A stretch of DNA of 64,000 nucleotides from Cocos nucifera. Its lineage: Eukaryota; Streptophyta; Magnoliopsida; Arecales; Arecaceae. The stretch's first letter is position 1. Each line of letters starts with the position of its first letter. Positions 23,197-34,386 of the stretch are shown here, piece after piece. The stretch is taken from the NCBI GenBank assembly GCA_006176705.1, contig QRFJ01005775.1, forward strand, positions 62,001 through 126,000, read 5' to 3'. The notes under the pieces were generated by a model that was not told where the DNA came from, searched no databases, and saw only the letters and a list, made by a program, of their open reading frames with translations. The position numbers and the translations under genes are program-made.

Positions 23197-24276
23197 CACC
23201 CTCCAACTTAGTCATTGCTAGTCCCTTAGCAATGTTTTATTTAATACCATATTTCAATAAGATTATCCATCACAAAGATAAAATCTAGGATTAAAGGTCA
23301 AAAAGTTTAGAAAATACTGCTAACTAAGCATTGAGCTTCAGAAGCAAATTTTTTAGTCAATACAATTAAAAACTTTCTTAGAGTACATCAAAGATCTATA
23401 GCACTTATATTCATGATGACTAACTTTAGCATTTCGATATTAAAAGAACAAAAGTATCCTCTCTTATCACCTATTTTGATCAATTTTCTATACATTCTCA
23501 ATTTTATACTCATAAATTAAGGTAGCTTTCACACTGCTTTTTTTTATTTTTTTTTTTTTATTTTTTATTTTTTTACTGTGCTGAGCATCCTGGCCTTTCC
23601 TTCACCGTTTTACGTAAATTTTCATACTTGACCTAGGTGCAGAGACCCAGTTACTAGGCTTTGGGCAATCCACATATACTCTATCTTTTGCACTTTATTT
23701 ATAGGCAGGTAGCTCTTTCCTTAAATTCAAGTTTCTTTTATTAGAATGTATATTAATTACCAATTTTCAATGATAATTGAATCCTCAGTTGGCCATATAA
23801 TCGATACCTACTTTGCTTTATTAGTGTGCATATGCAATAAAAAGTGCTAATAATCTTTTAATGACCTAAGTAGGCTGCTAAAAGTTGACCAACTAATCTA
23901 CTTCTTTAACTCGTTACATTCATTAGCAAATAATTCTATCTTTTATCACTTATCCAGTTTATCTTGCTCAAGATTTTCTTCTTGACACATGGTTTTTTTT
24001 TTTTTTTTTAATTATTATTCTATATTATCTTAAAGGAGAAAGAAAAATAAAGGGTGCAATAAAGGATAGGAAGGAATACACCTGATTTGATTCAGTCTGG
24101 TTCTTTAGGAGCTTTGAAATTTTGCTTGAGTTCTCATTGATTTTTCTACAAAATTAAAAATACACACCAGAGCAGTAAAAGAGCAACAATAAATTACTGA
24201 AAAATAAAAGAAAAGAAAAATGATCAAAACTAAAAAGAAAAGAAATAACCTATCTAGTAGTTCTGATTTATAGTCT
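23197..24276 (-). other. 3' non-coding part of Athila-like element
   Basis: About 1.1 kb between the gag-protease stop and the 3' LTR. AT-rich, with long T runs (near 23540-23575 and 23997-24010) and no reading frame resembling RT, RNase H or integrase on either strand. An autonomous Athila carries several kilobases of pol here, so the missing pol must have been lost at or near the ORF end. Confidence 0.75.
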
Positions 24277-26658
24277 TCAGCTTGACTTTCTTTGAATTCT
24301 AAAGTGGATCAATCTAGGTGCCACTTCAATTGGAATACTTTCATGTTTGATTGCGTCCTCTTTCAATTTGACATTGCTCGCTTTTATAGTCTCAAACCTA
24401 TTTTCTACAGAATTCTCATATAATGGATTGTCAATAATGTCAATTAGAAAACAAATTTGATTATCATCAGGATGTTTAGTATCTTTGAAAATATTAAAAG
24501 TAACTTGTTCGTCTTGGACTCTAAGAATTAATTTTTCTTGTTGAACATCTATTAAAGCTCCTCCAGTAGCTAAAAAGGGTCTTCCTAAAATAAGGGGTAC
24601 ATCATAATCTTCTTCCATATCAAGAATAATAAAATCAACAGAAAAAATAAACTTGTTTACCTTTACCAAGACATCCTCCACTATACCTCTTGGATATTTA
24701 ATGGATCTATCGGCTAATTGAAGAGTAATAGTGGTAGGCTTTGGTTCTCCTAGACCCAGCTTCCTGAAAATAGAAAAAGGCATGAGATTAATGCTTGCTC
24801 CTAAATCACATAAAACTTTATCAAAACTACAATCACCAATAATGCAGGGGATAGTAAAACTCCCTGGATCTTTTAGCTTCTGTGGTAATTTATTTTGAAG
24901 TATTGCTGAGCATTCTTCATTCAAATTTATTCTCTCATGCTCCTTCAGCTTTTTCTTATTTGTTAAGATTTCTTTGAGAAACTTGGCATACCTGGGCATT
25001 TGAGTAATAGCATCTACAAAAGGAATATTAATATGTAAATTCTTTAAAATTTTGAAAAAGTTAGAAAATTTCTTATCTGGATGCTGTATTTGTCTCTCTG
25101 GGAATGGTAGTGGCGGCACGTAGGGCTTCACATTTGGATCAGCAAATCGTATACCTGGAGACCATCCATCTGCTGGTTGTTTTGGTGACTGACGAATTTG
25201 AGTTGATGGTTCCTTATTTGTAGTTGGCTCTTCAGTCTCATTCTTCTGATGTGGCTCCTCCAGCTTTGTACCACTTCTTAGGGTGATAGCATTGACTTGC
25301 TCCCTTGGATTTGTTTCCGTATTGCTTGGCAAGGATCCTTGAGGTCTCTCGGAGATTATCTTAGCCATTTGACCTATTTGCATCTCCAAGTTTCGAATTG
25401 CTGCTGTTTGGTCCTGCCTAAGTTTGGCTTCCAAATTTTTTATAGTTGCTTCTTGGTTTTGCATAAATTTGACCATCAGCTCTTCCATGTTGGACTTCTT
25501 TTCAGGTACTTGGAATCCCGGGGGTGGCTGTTGTGCTGCATTTTGATTGCTCCATGAGAAATTTGGGTGCTGCCTCCACCCTTGATTGTATGTGTTGGAG
25601 TAGGGATTGTTTTGTTGCGGCCTGAAAAAATTATCAATATAATTAGCTGTATCAGTTGTTTTAGCAAAAGGATTACCTGTCTGGCAATTGCTCGTATCAT
25701 GTCCTCCTCCACACAGGTCACAAGTAATGCTCTGAACATGCATAGCTGTTCCCTTTAAGTTGTTGACTTCGGCTCTAAGGGCTGCAATTTCAGCTAGTAA
25801 GGTTGGCACGCAATCTACTCCCTGCACAGCTGCTAGTCTTTTTGGCATCATGCGCTCTGTCTGCCATTGATAGCTATTTGATGCCATCTCATCGATCAGA
25901 TCGAAGGCTTCTTCCTCCATTTTTTGATTAATGGTTCCTCCTGCTGCTGCATCAATCATAGATCGATTAGTAGGAGATAAACCATTATAGAAAGTTTGTA
26001 CCTGAAGCCATACGGGTAGTTGATGATGTGGACATCTCCTCAGCAGTTCCTTGAAATGCTCCCAAGCCTCATATAGTGTCTCCATGTCCATCTGCATAAA
26101 AGAAGTGATATCGTTGCGCATCTTAGCAGTTTTGGAAGGTGGAAAGTACTTGGCTAAGAATTTTTGGGCTAGGACATCCCAAGTTGTGATAGAACCTGTA
26201 GGAAGAGAATGAAGCCAATTTTTAGCTTTATCCCATAAAGAGAAAGGAAATAACCTTAATCTAATAGCATCATCCGACACCCCATTAATTTTAAAAGTAT
26301 CACAAAGTTCAAGAAAATTAGAAATATGGGCATTCGGATCATCATGCACGTGTCCACTGAATTGGACAGTTGATTGAATCATCTGGATCATCGCCGATTT
26401 TATTTCGAAGTTGTTTGCTCGTACAGGCGGTCTCCTGATGCTCGAAGCTGCATCGGCTATAGATGGTGTGATGTAATCATTTAATGGATGATGTACTGGT
26501 CGAATAGCTTCATGCTGTCCTTCAGTCGCCATATCCAATCCTAGATTGATGTCGTTAGGATCTTCAGCTGCCATGTTTCTCTCTTGTTGTAGTCTTCTAA
26601 TGGTTCTTTCAATTTCTGGATCTAAAGGTAGTAAGTTACTATGTCCAGTACGTGTCAT
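24277..26658 (-). CDS. Intact Athila-like gag-protease ORF, 793 aa
   Basis: The ATG at 26658 lies about 90 bp after the primer site. The gag capsid-type domain covers roughly residues 95-250 (FPFSLWDKAKNWLHSLP, FLAKYFPPSKTAKMRNDI, SMIDAAAGGTI). A zinc knuckle CDLCGGGHDTSNC (CX2CX3HX4C) is at 313-325. A Gln/Pro-rich stretch and a coiled-coil-like part (residues 390-435) follow. The retropepsin-like domain has VLCDLGASINLMP at 616-627 (catalytic Asp618) and LILGRPFLATGGALIDV near 689-705. The frame stops after residue 793, where autonomous relatives would continue into RT. There is no internal stop, unlike every other coding region here. Gag would assemble particles and the protease would mature them in the cytoplasm; this is family knowledge. 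Confidence 0.9.
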   Translation of the reverse strand: MTRTGHSNLLPLDPEIERTIRRLQQERNMAAEDPNDINLGLDMATEGQHEAIRPVHHPLNDYITPSIADAASSIRRPPVRANNFEIKSAMIQMIQSTVQFSGHVHDDPNAHISNFLELCDTFKINGVSDDAIRLRLFPFSLWDKAKNWLHSLPTGSITTWDVLAQKFLAKYFPPSKTAKMRNDITSFMQMDMETLYEAWEHFKELLRRCPHHQLPVWLQVQTFYNGLSPTNRSMIDAAAGGTINQKMEEEAFDLIDEMASNSYQWQTERMMPKRLAAVQGVDCVPTLLAEIAALRAEVNNLKGTAMHVQSITCDLCGGGHDTSNCQTGNPFAKTTDTANYIDNFFRPQQNNPYSNTYNQGWRQHPNFSWSNQNAAQQPPPGFQVPEKKSNMEELMVKFMQNQEATIKNLEAKLRQDQTAAIRNLEMQIGQMAKIISERPQGSLPSNTETNPREQVNAITLRSGTKLEEPHQKNETEEPTTNKEPSTQIRQSPKQPADGWSPGIRFADPNVKPYVPPLPFPERQIQHPDKKFSNFFKILKNLHINIPFVDAITQMPRYAKFLKEILTNKKKLKEHERINLNEECSAILQNKLPQKLKDPGSFTIPCIIGDCSFDKVLCDLGASINLMPFSIFRKLGLGEPKPTTITLQLADRSIKYPRGIVEDVLVKVNKFIFSVDFIILDMEEDYDVPLILGRPFLATGGALIDVQQEKLILRVQDEQVTFNIFKDTKHPDDNQICFLIDIIDNPLYENSVENRFETIKASNVKLKEDAIKHESIPIEVAPRLIHFRIQRKSS

Positions 26659-26749
26659 GCACTAAATTTTTTTTTTTTTAATAATAAAAATTAAAAATAA
26701 ATTTCTAAAGTAAAGCTAGGATCAAAATTTTAATATTGTTTTAGACACA

Positions 26750-26768
26750 ATCCCCGGCAACGGTGCCA
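26750..26768 (-). promoter_or_regulatory. Primer binding site, Asp-tRNA type
   Basis: On the minus strand TGGCACCGTTGCCGGGGAT lies six bases from the LTR. It matches the complement of the plant Asp-tRNA 3' end (TGGCGCCGTTGCCGGGGAT) except for one base. Asp-tRNA priming is usual in Athila. Confidence 0.85.
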
Positions 26769-26774
26769 AAAACT

Positions 26775-28562
26775 TGATGCGTGCTAATTTATAGCTATGG
26801 CAAGTGCACCAGTCGATCAAGTAATAAAGTGAATGAGTAGAGTATCGTCCCTAGAGGATTGGAAAATAAGTACTGAAAAGCTCTTTCCTATGCTTTATTT
26901 AGAAGATCGATTTATGAGAATAAGAAATTAAAAAAAATAAAAAAAAAAAATAATTAAAAGTTTTTAATTAAATAGAGAGAGTGTAAATTATTAGGATTTT
27001 AAACTCAAGAGCAATGGATTACTAAGGCAATCGGTTCACCAACTCAGTCAATACAATATTCAGATTTTTAGATTAATTTTATTTCATGTGACGGTGGAGT
27101 CTCCTAATTTATTCACTATCCTTTGGTCCAGGCATAGCAAAACTATTAATATTTATTAATTATCCTTTGGTCCAGGTGTAATTTAAATAAATATTAATGC
27201 ATTAGGTTTTGTGAAACCCTCTAATTAAAATACGCTGCGTCCAAAGCGCACTAAAATTCCTTGCATGCATATGAATTCTAATTTGATTCATAATACAAGG
27301 TATATAATCAAGAAGCATTAACATAGATGTACTTGGTCCGTAACATCTATGTTCATCAGATCAATTAGAAGATGGCCAGTAATCTAAAAGCATTAAGATC
27401 AGATTTATATACTCCTCATGAATAAAATTTAAAAATAAATAATACTGAATATTGCATCAAAAGAGTGGCTACACCTTAGCCTTAGTAAAAGAAAATTTAG
27501 TTCATAATAACAAATTCAAAAACAGCAAATAAAATAAAAAGCATAGAGAAATTAGACTATTTGATTGCTGAAATTGATTGTCTGCTGTTCTTGATGTGGA
27601 GAACTTGGCAAAGAAGAAGAGGCTCCTTGATCGATATCTTGATCGTCGAAGAAAAATCAAAAACTCTTTTTGATTTTCTCATAAATCATTTTTTTTTCTA
27701 TCTCTCTCCTCTTTCTTTCTCTCTCTCTTTTTCTCCCTCTCTCTCTTTCTCCCCATCTCTCTCTTTGTCTCTCTCTTATGTTTTTTTTTTCTCACGACAA
27801 CAGTAGGTCTTTTATAGATTAAGAGTTTTATTTCTCCCAAAATCCATCAAAAATTAGGTTTTAGACTCCCAAAATAACTCAAATTAGGATCTGAGTAATT
27901 CTGCCCATTAGATGTTGATCAAATGGTCCAAAAATCACTCAAAAATCTCTTAAAATAACCCAGATCAAGTTGGATTTAATATCAGCCATTGGATCAACCA
28001 TTGGATCAAATCTGGGCCATCCGATCGTGTTGAAAGAAGCCTTCTAATCTATAGTTTAACGTCGGGATGAATCTCAGCCATTGGATCTCGATCGGGAGCT
28101 GTGGATGCCATCCATCAGCGCCTTCGTTTTGGCCATCCGATCAAGCTTCAGTGAAAACCGCCCGTTGGATCAGCCAGAATTTCCAAATTACCCTCCGTGG
28201 ACCGTGCACGAGCCCGGTGTTGCGTAGACCGCCACGTTCTTCAACCAATCAGAGCGCGTCTCTTACTGTGAAATTTCTAAAATACCCTTCGGTTGGTCCA
28301 CCGTGCGCCGCAAAAAATGCTGACATCATCCTGACGTCAACGTTGCATCGGCAGTTTTTTTTTTTTTTTTTGAAATTCAATTCTGAGCTCGTCTGAAGTC
28401 AGTTTTGCCTGAAATTTTTTTCATCAAAACTAGAAAAATAAGATCTTCACATTGGTAGCCTTCTTTCCTACATAAGATTAATAAAAATATCAATTTCTAA
28501 TAAAATAAATTAATTTATTTTATAATTTAATATTTTTATTAGTATATTTTTATCACTTATCA
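26775..28562 (-). repeat. 5' LTR of Athila-like element
   Basis: 1788 bp, the partner of 21409-23196. In the first 110 bases only two differences are seen by eye. It includes a CT-rich microsatellite at 27699-27778 and a T run near 28353-28371. Confidence 0.9.
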
Positions 28563-29462
28563 CCCCCCAAGGTCAAACCTAAGTCGGTAGCATAGAAATC
28601 AATTTTTTATATTAATTGAAGTGATCATCTAGCAATGGTATCCGATATTTGGATAGGCCAAATAGTACAATCGCAATATTCAGAACTTACATGAATATGG
28701 TTATCGTATAATTCATCCCTTTGACCTCTGTGCATATGATGACTTAGGGTTTAACTGTCAACCCTAGAAGATACATTCAAATTGTGTCTCAAAGCAATTA
28801 GTCCTGTGATCCCTCACTAGGACTATCTTGACCAAGGATTTGCTAAATTGAAATACTATTGAACATAGCTTCTGAATCCAAGAGGGGTCAATCCCATCTT
28901 GACTCATGCACCTACTCCTTAAGTACTTGACTGTATCCAAAAATCTTTCATTACTAAATTAAAAATTCAAGTAGTCTAGCACCAAAGCATAGTGAGTTGC
29001 TTGAAAGTCACCTTGGTGATCTCAGATCAGAGGGACACTTATGCTCATATTCCATCAGATCAATTCTTGATAGCAGAAAAGCTCTAGAGTCGATCATATT
29101 CAGTATAGATGTATCCCTACATCTCACCTACTTGCTATACTAGTATCCCACACTCCTTGGTTGAGAGGACAACCAACCTATATGGCACACAAGGACCTAT
29201 ACTCGATAACTGTTATCATCCTTAGTAATAACGTATCATTTGATCGCGAACTATTTTAAGGACTAAACGATAAATCCTTCTTTATCGATTCTAAATAGTC
29301 CTAAGGACTTCATCATAATAGACTAGAGTTTATTAGAAGATGAAAGATTTATGATGAAAAAGCCAGAATAACTTTTATTCAATTAATAATTCATATATAA
29401 TTACATAAAATAGCTTAATTATCAATAGACTAACGATTGGCTTTAGGACACTATTTCCAACA
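28563..29462 (-). repeat. Family A 3' LTR, proximal part
   Basis: Begins on the minus strand with TGTTGGAAATAGTGTCCTAA at 29462 and runs to the CCCCC duplication, then resumes at 21408. It matches the 5' LTR at 38246-39133. Together the two pieces give about 2.16 kb, close to the 2143-bp 5' LTR. Confidence 0.9.
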
Positions 29463-29476
29463 ATCTTCCACTTGTC
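29463..29476 (-). promoter_or_regulatory. Family A polypurine tract
   Basis: Minus-strand GACAAGTGGAAGAT lies directly before the TGTTGGAA LTR start. AAGTGGAAGA-type tracts are common in copia elements. Confidence 0.7.
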
Positions 29477-32400
29477 CTAAAGCCAATCGATGCAGTATCG
29501 TATACCCATCTTTGACTTGAAGTCATCAAACTTCTTTACTATAATGACTTTAGTGAATGGGTCGGTCAGGTTCTTCTTTCCATCGATCTTCTAAAGATCA
29601 ACATTATCTCAATCTACAATATTTCAGACAAGGTGAAAATGGTGTAGATTATGCTTCGTCCGCTGGTGTGCTTTTGGTTCCTTCGCCTGAGCTATGGCCC
29701 CAAAGCTATTGCAGAAGAATAGAATTGGACCATCTAGAGAGGGTGCTACTCTGAGCTCGGTGATGAACTTTTTTAGCCACACCGCTTCTTTTGCAGCATC
29801 TGATATAGCAACATACTCCACCTCGCATACTGAATCGACCATGGTGTACTGCTTGAAACTATTCCAGCAGACAGCACCACCATTAAGGATAAACACATAT
29901 CTCGACACACTTTTGCTATCATCGTGATTAGATTGAAAATTGAAGTCTGTAAACTTTACAAGTTTCAAGTTCGATTCATCATAAACAAGCCACTGATTCT
30001 TAATATTTCTTAAATACTTTAGGATGATTTTAACAAACTTTTAGTGATTCTCTCCTGGATTAGATTGGTATCTACTCACTACCACTAGTGAGTATGCCAC
30101 ATCTAATTGTGTACATATTATGGCATACATAATAGAATCCACTATCGAAGTATATGGAATTCTACTCATACGCTCTCTCTCTTGAGGTGATGTTAGCTAA
30201 TCCCTCTCCGAGAGAGAAATTTCATGGCCTATCAGTAGAAAGCCTTTTTTAAAATTCTCCATGCTAAACTTCTTCAGCATAGTGTCAATGTACATGGACT
30301 GGGACAACTCAAGCAATCTTTTAGATCTATCTCTATAGATCTTCATTCCTAGGATGCAGGAAGCTTCTCCCAGATCTTTTATGGAGAACTATGATGATAG
30401 CCAGATCTTTATTTCTTGTAATGTAAGGACATCATTTTTTATTAAGAGAATGTCATCCACATACAAAATAAGAAATACAACTGCTAGACCATTAGCCTAC
30501 CTATATATGCATGGCTCTTCTTCATTCTTAACAAAGCCATACGTCTTGATCATCCTATCAAAATGTATGTTTCAACTCCGAGATGCCTGCTTCAGTCCAT
30601 AAATAGATCTTTGAAACTTGCATACTTTAGACTCATCTATGAATGTGAAACCTTTAAGTTGTATCATATACACCTCTTCAGTTAGCTCTCCATTTAGAAA
30701 AGCTATTTTTACATCTATCTACCAAATTTTATAGTCCAGATGTATAGCTATTGCAAGCATGATCCGAATGGACTTGAGCATTGCCACAAGAAAAAATGTC
30801 TCATCATAGTCAATACCATAACGTTGATGACACCTTTTGGCAACTAGATGGACTTTATAGATCTCCACCTTTCTATCTATGCCCCTTTTTCTTTTGAACA
30901 TCCACTTACATCCTATAGATTTTACCCTATTGGATGGGTCAATCAATGTCCATACATTGTTGTCCTTCATAGATTTCATTTCGGATCTCATGACCTCAAG
31001 CATTTCCTAGAGTTGGATCTTTGTATTGCATCCATATAGGTGATCGAATCCTCATTGTTTTCATCGAGTTCGAAAGGATCACCATTTTGGATCAAAAAAT
31101 CATAGTATCTATTTGGCTGACGTAGTACTCTACCAAATTGCCTTAAAAGTGCAGGTTCAGTAGGCTCTAGATCTGATCAAATCAAATCCGATTTAGGTTC
31201 AGATACTTGTGTTGGTTCTTCCACCTATCAAACTTCCTAAAGCTCGATCTTAGAGGCATTAGTCCCATCACCAAGAAACTTCTTTTCTAAAAAGATTATC
31301 TTAAGGATGACAAATATCTTTTGTTCATCAGCTAAGTAGAAGTAATATTCTTTGGCCTCTTTTGGATACCATATAAAGCTATACTTGTCAGACCTAGGTC
31401 CAAGCTTGTCTGTTACTAAATGTTTGATATAAGCTGGACACCCCCAAATCCTAAGATACAAGAGTACTAGCTTACGTCCTGTCCATATCTCATATGACAT
31501 TTTAGAAATAGACTTACTCAAAATCTTATTCAGAATATAACAAGCTGACTCGAGTGCATATCCTCAGAGGAAGATCAATAGATCGACAAACCCCATCATA
31601 GATTGAACCATGTCCAACAAAATTCGATTCCTCCTTTCGGACACACCATTATGCTATGGTGTTCCAGGATGAGTCCATTATGAGAGAATCCCATTCTTCC
31701 TAAGATATGTCAGAAATTCACTAGAATGGTACTCACCCCCTGAGTTTTAATACTCCTTTTAGTTTGCTTTTCTACCTCATTATAGAATAGTTTGAATATT
31801 TCAAATGACTCTGACTTATGCTTCATTAAATAGACATATCCATACCTCAATAGATCATCCGTGAAGGTCATAAAGTAGAAATATCCACCTCTAGCGCTTG
31901 TACTCATGGGTCCACATACATCAGTATGTACTAGACCCAGAAGTTTACTAGCTCATTCATCCTTTTCAATAAAAGGTGACTTGGTCATTTTTCCAAGAAG
32001 ATAGGACTCACAGGTCAAAAGTAATTCACAATCACTGATCTTAAGAATTTCTTCTTGAGCCAACCTATTTATTTTGTTCTTGTTGATGTGACCTAGTCTA
32101 TAATATCAAAAGTAGACATCTGACACTTCATCTATTCTAGGATATTTACTAGAGGTTTGGACTACATTAACAGGCTATGATAATAGATAAATTTTGTTAA
32201 TCAATTGTCCAACACAAACCGTAACACCATTTAAAATGATATCACAAAATTTTTTTTTTTTCAAAAACTAATAACTGTTCTTGGACAAAAGGCCTATAGA
32301 AATTATATTCAATAAAAAACTTAGATAAAAGTGACAATCACTAAAAATAACTCTATGAGAATTGATTATAAAGTTTATGATTCCTAAAGCTAGAATTGAA

Positions 32401-33431
32401 ACTTATCTTCCATCTCCAATGTTCAAGAATCTCTTGCCTTCACCAAATCTCCTATTGACCTATAAACCATGCATCGAATTACAAATATGATAAGGGCTTC
32501 CAATATCTAATACCCAGACTGTAGTATTATAAACTGAGAAGTTGCAAGGTATTATCATATAATTACCTTGTGTAGCAACTACTTGCTTCCTCCTCTGCTT
32601 GTTCAGGTCTAGGGTGGCAATGTACTGAGGATAGTTTTTCTTTCAATGCCCCTACTTCTTGCAAAAGAAAAACTCTGCATGGCTCTGATCAGGCTTATGC
32701 TTCTTGGTCTGATCTTGTGCAGACGTTCCAGCATGCGACTTCACCTTCTTATTATTCTTCTTCTTATTCTTCTTTTCTTTATTAAAGGGTCGACTAGAAG
32801 AAGATCCTCCGACAACATTCACTGACCCCTTTTAAAGCTAATGATCCTTTTCAAAGTTCTACAGCAATCCCAATAACCCATGGTAGTTCACTACAGGCTT
32901 TGTCATTCTGAAATGAGTAAGAAAATGGAGGAAGGACTTGGGCAAAGAATTCAGGATCTTATCCTTCCCGAGCTGCTCATGCAGGAGAAAACCTAGCTTA
33001 CTTAGGCATTCAATCATCTCGATCACATACAATACATGATCAGTGACGGACGTCCTATCCCTCATACGAGCATTGAAAATGGCACAACTAGTTTTGTGCC
33101 TTTCAACATCATCAGATGTGCCAAAAAAGTTATTCAACATTTGAAGCATCTCGTCAGATTAGGCATTCTCGAACCTATGGCTAAACTCATCATTCATTGC
33201 TGCCAGCATGATGCACTAAATGGTGGTACGGTCATTGAGCCACTTCTAGTAAGTGTCTCGGACTGCTCCTCTAGCATTCGAAGTTGGCTCCTCAGGTGCC
33301 AGATCAGTTAATACATACAAGATCTGCTCATGCTTTAGGATGATCTTCAACTTTCGATACCAACTATCAAAGTTGGGTCCCATAAGTTTATCATTATCCA
33401 ACAATGACCAAAGCGATAAGATAGTGGCCAT
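29477..33431 (-). pseudogene. Family A copia gag-pol, broken
   Basis: Gag begins at ATG 33431 (MATILSLWSLLDNDKLMGPNF, WYRKLKIILKHE). It continues through 33149-32859 (LNNFFGTSDDVERHKT, CLSKLGFLLHEQL) to a damaged zinc knuckle near 32670 (FCKK-GH-KK). Protease remnants lie near 32470-32540, GAG-pre-integrase and integrase 32170-31560 with a core frame at 31907-31710 (FTDDLLRYGYVYLMKHKSESFE) and a tail at 31521-31237. RT begins at 31003 (WTLIDPSNRVKSIGCKWMFKRK) and runs to about 30350. RNase H is at 29968-29624 (DDSKSVSRYVFILNGGAVCW, EVEYVAISDAAKEAVWL). Stops and frame changes lie between all blocks. Downstream is the polypurine tract, upstream a 1.9-kb leader. Confidence 0.85.
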
Positions 33432-34386
33432 GTCTTCACAAAAGAAAGACCATAGATCTAATTAGTATATGAATTATTTACTCTAAAGACTTGAACTTTA
33501 GTCTAAAGGTTCTTCCACTATTTTGCTTGAATCGATAGCCTCTAACTCCAATTCAAGAAATTACCCCTAATTTTTTAGTGGATACTAGAATCCACATAGA
33601 CTACACACGAGCCCAACTTTGGTTGGTCAACCCATGTGCACCTATAGGTAGATTCATAACCAATTGTTTCACTAAATGACTTCTACTAATTTAATTTTTA
33701 CCCTAAAAATCTAATCAGTAAGCTTTGACCTCCATTGAAATGATTTAGTTAGATCCAAAAATTAACATGACCATATTTGGTACATTAGACCAATGAATGA
33801 TCAGGTCCAACTTTGGTCGGCCAACCTGACCACCATTAGAAAGACACGATCAAATTATCATATTATAAATGATAATTTTATTAGTCAATAAGCACCAGGT
33901 CTTTGGACCTCCAATGATTATTAAACTAATGAACCCATTATCACTCAACTTAATGAGAGGCTATGACTAAGTTATCACCATAACTTTATCATTTTAAGGA
34001 TCTAATAATTTTAGAGAATTTTATTAATTAATTTTAAAAAAATTAACCAGCCAATTTGAATCCTTTCACTGACTTCATCAAGTCAGTTAAAAAAGGATCT
34101 AATTCAAGCCGATAAAAGGAGCACCTAAATCAGTCAAATTGATTTACCTAATTGACATGGATGAGCCCAAATCACCAAGTGGTTTAATCAAAACCTAGTT
34201 CACCAAGATGACCAGATAAGTGAGATCAGTAGAAAGGATATGCCATTAACTCATCAAAGACTGAATCAGTGCGAGTAGCTTTTAATTAAAAATCATTGGT
34301 TTGAGCTACCAGACTTACCATAGACACCATCTAGTTCATTAGGTTCAATTTGACCAACCTAGCAATTTTAGGTTTGACCACATAAC
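33432..34386 (-). other. Family A leader, gag-proximal part
   Basis: Non-coding 5' region between the primer site and gag, interrupted by the solo LTR at 34387-35987. No ORF of interest is seen. The phrase CCAACTTTGGTTGGTCAACC (near 33611) recurs as CCAACTTTGGTCGGCCAACC near 33810, so a short internal repeat is present. Confidence 0.6.

Larger units (their letters stand above)
21409..28562 (-). mobile_element. Non-autonomous Athila-like element with gag-protease only
   Basis: A 7154-bp element with two LTRs of 1788 bp each and a CCCCC target duplication (21404-21408 and 28563-28567). It has an Asp-tRNA-type primer site, an intact gag-protease ORF of 793 codons and a polypurine tract. No RT, RNase H or integrase is present: only about 1.1 kb of non-coding DNA separates the ORF from the 3' LTR. 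The LTRs look a few percent diverged by eye, so it is the youngest insertion in the window. The layout matches what is described as terminal-repeat retrotransposons with a GAG domain. Mobility would need RT and integrase from an autonomous relative. Confidence 0.9.

Noticed and set aside
25297..25758. Plus-strand open frames opposite the gag-protease ORF
   Set aside because: Antisense shadows of the intact ORF at 24277-26658, with no domain of their own.
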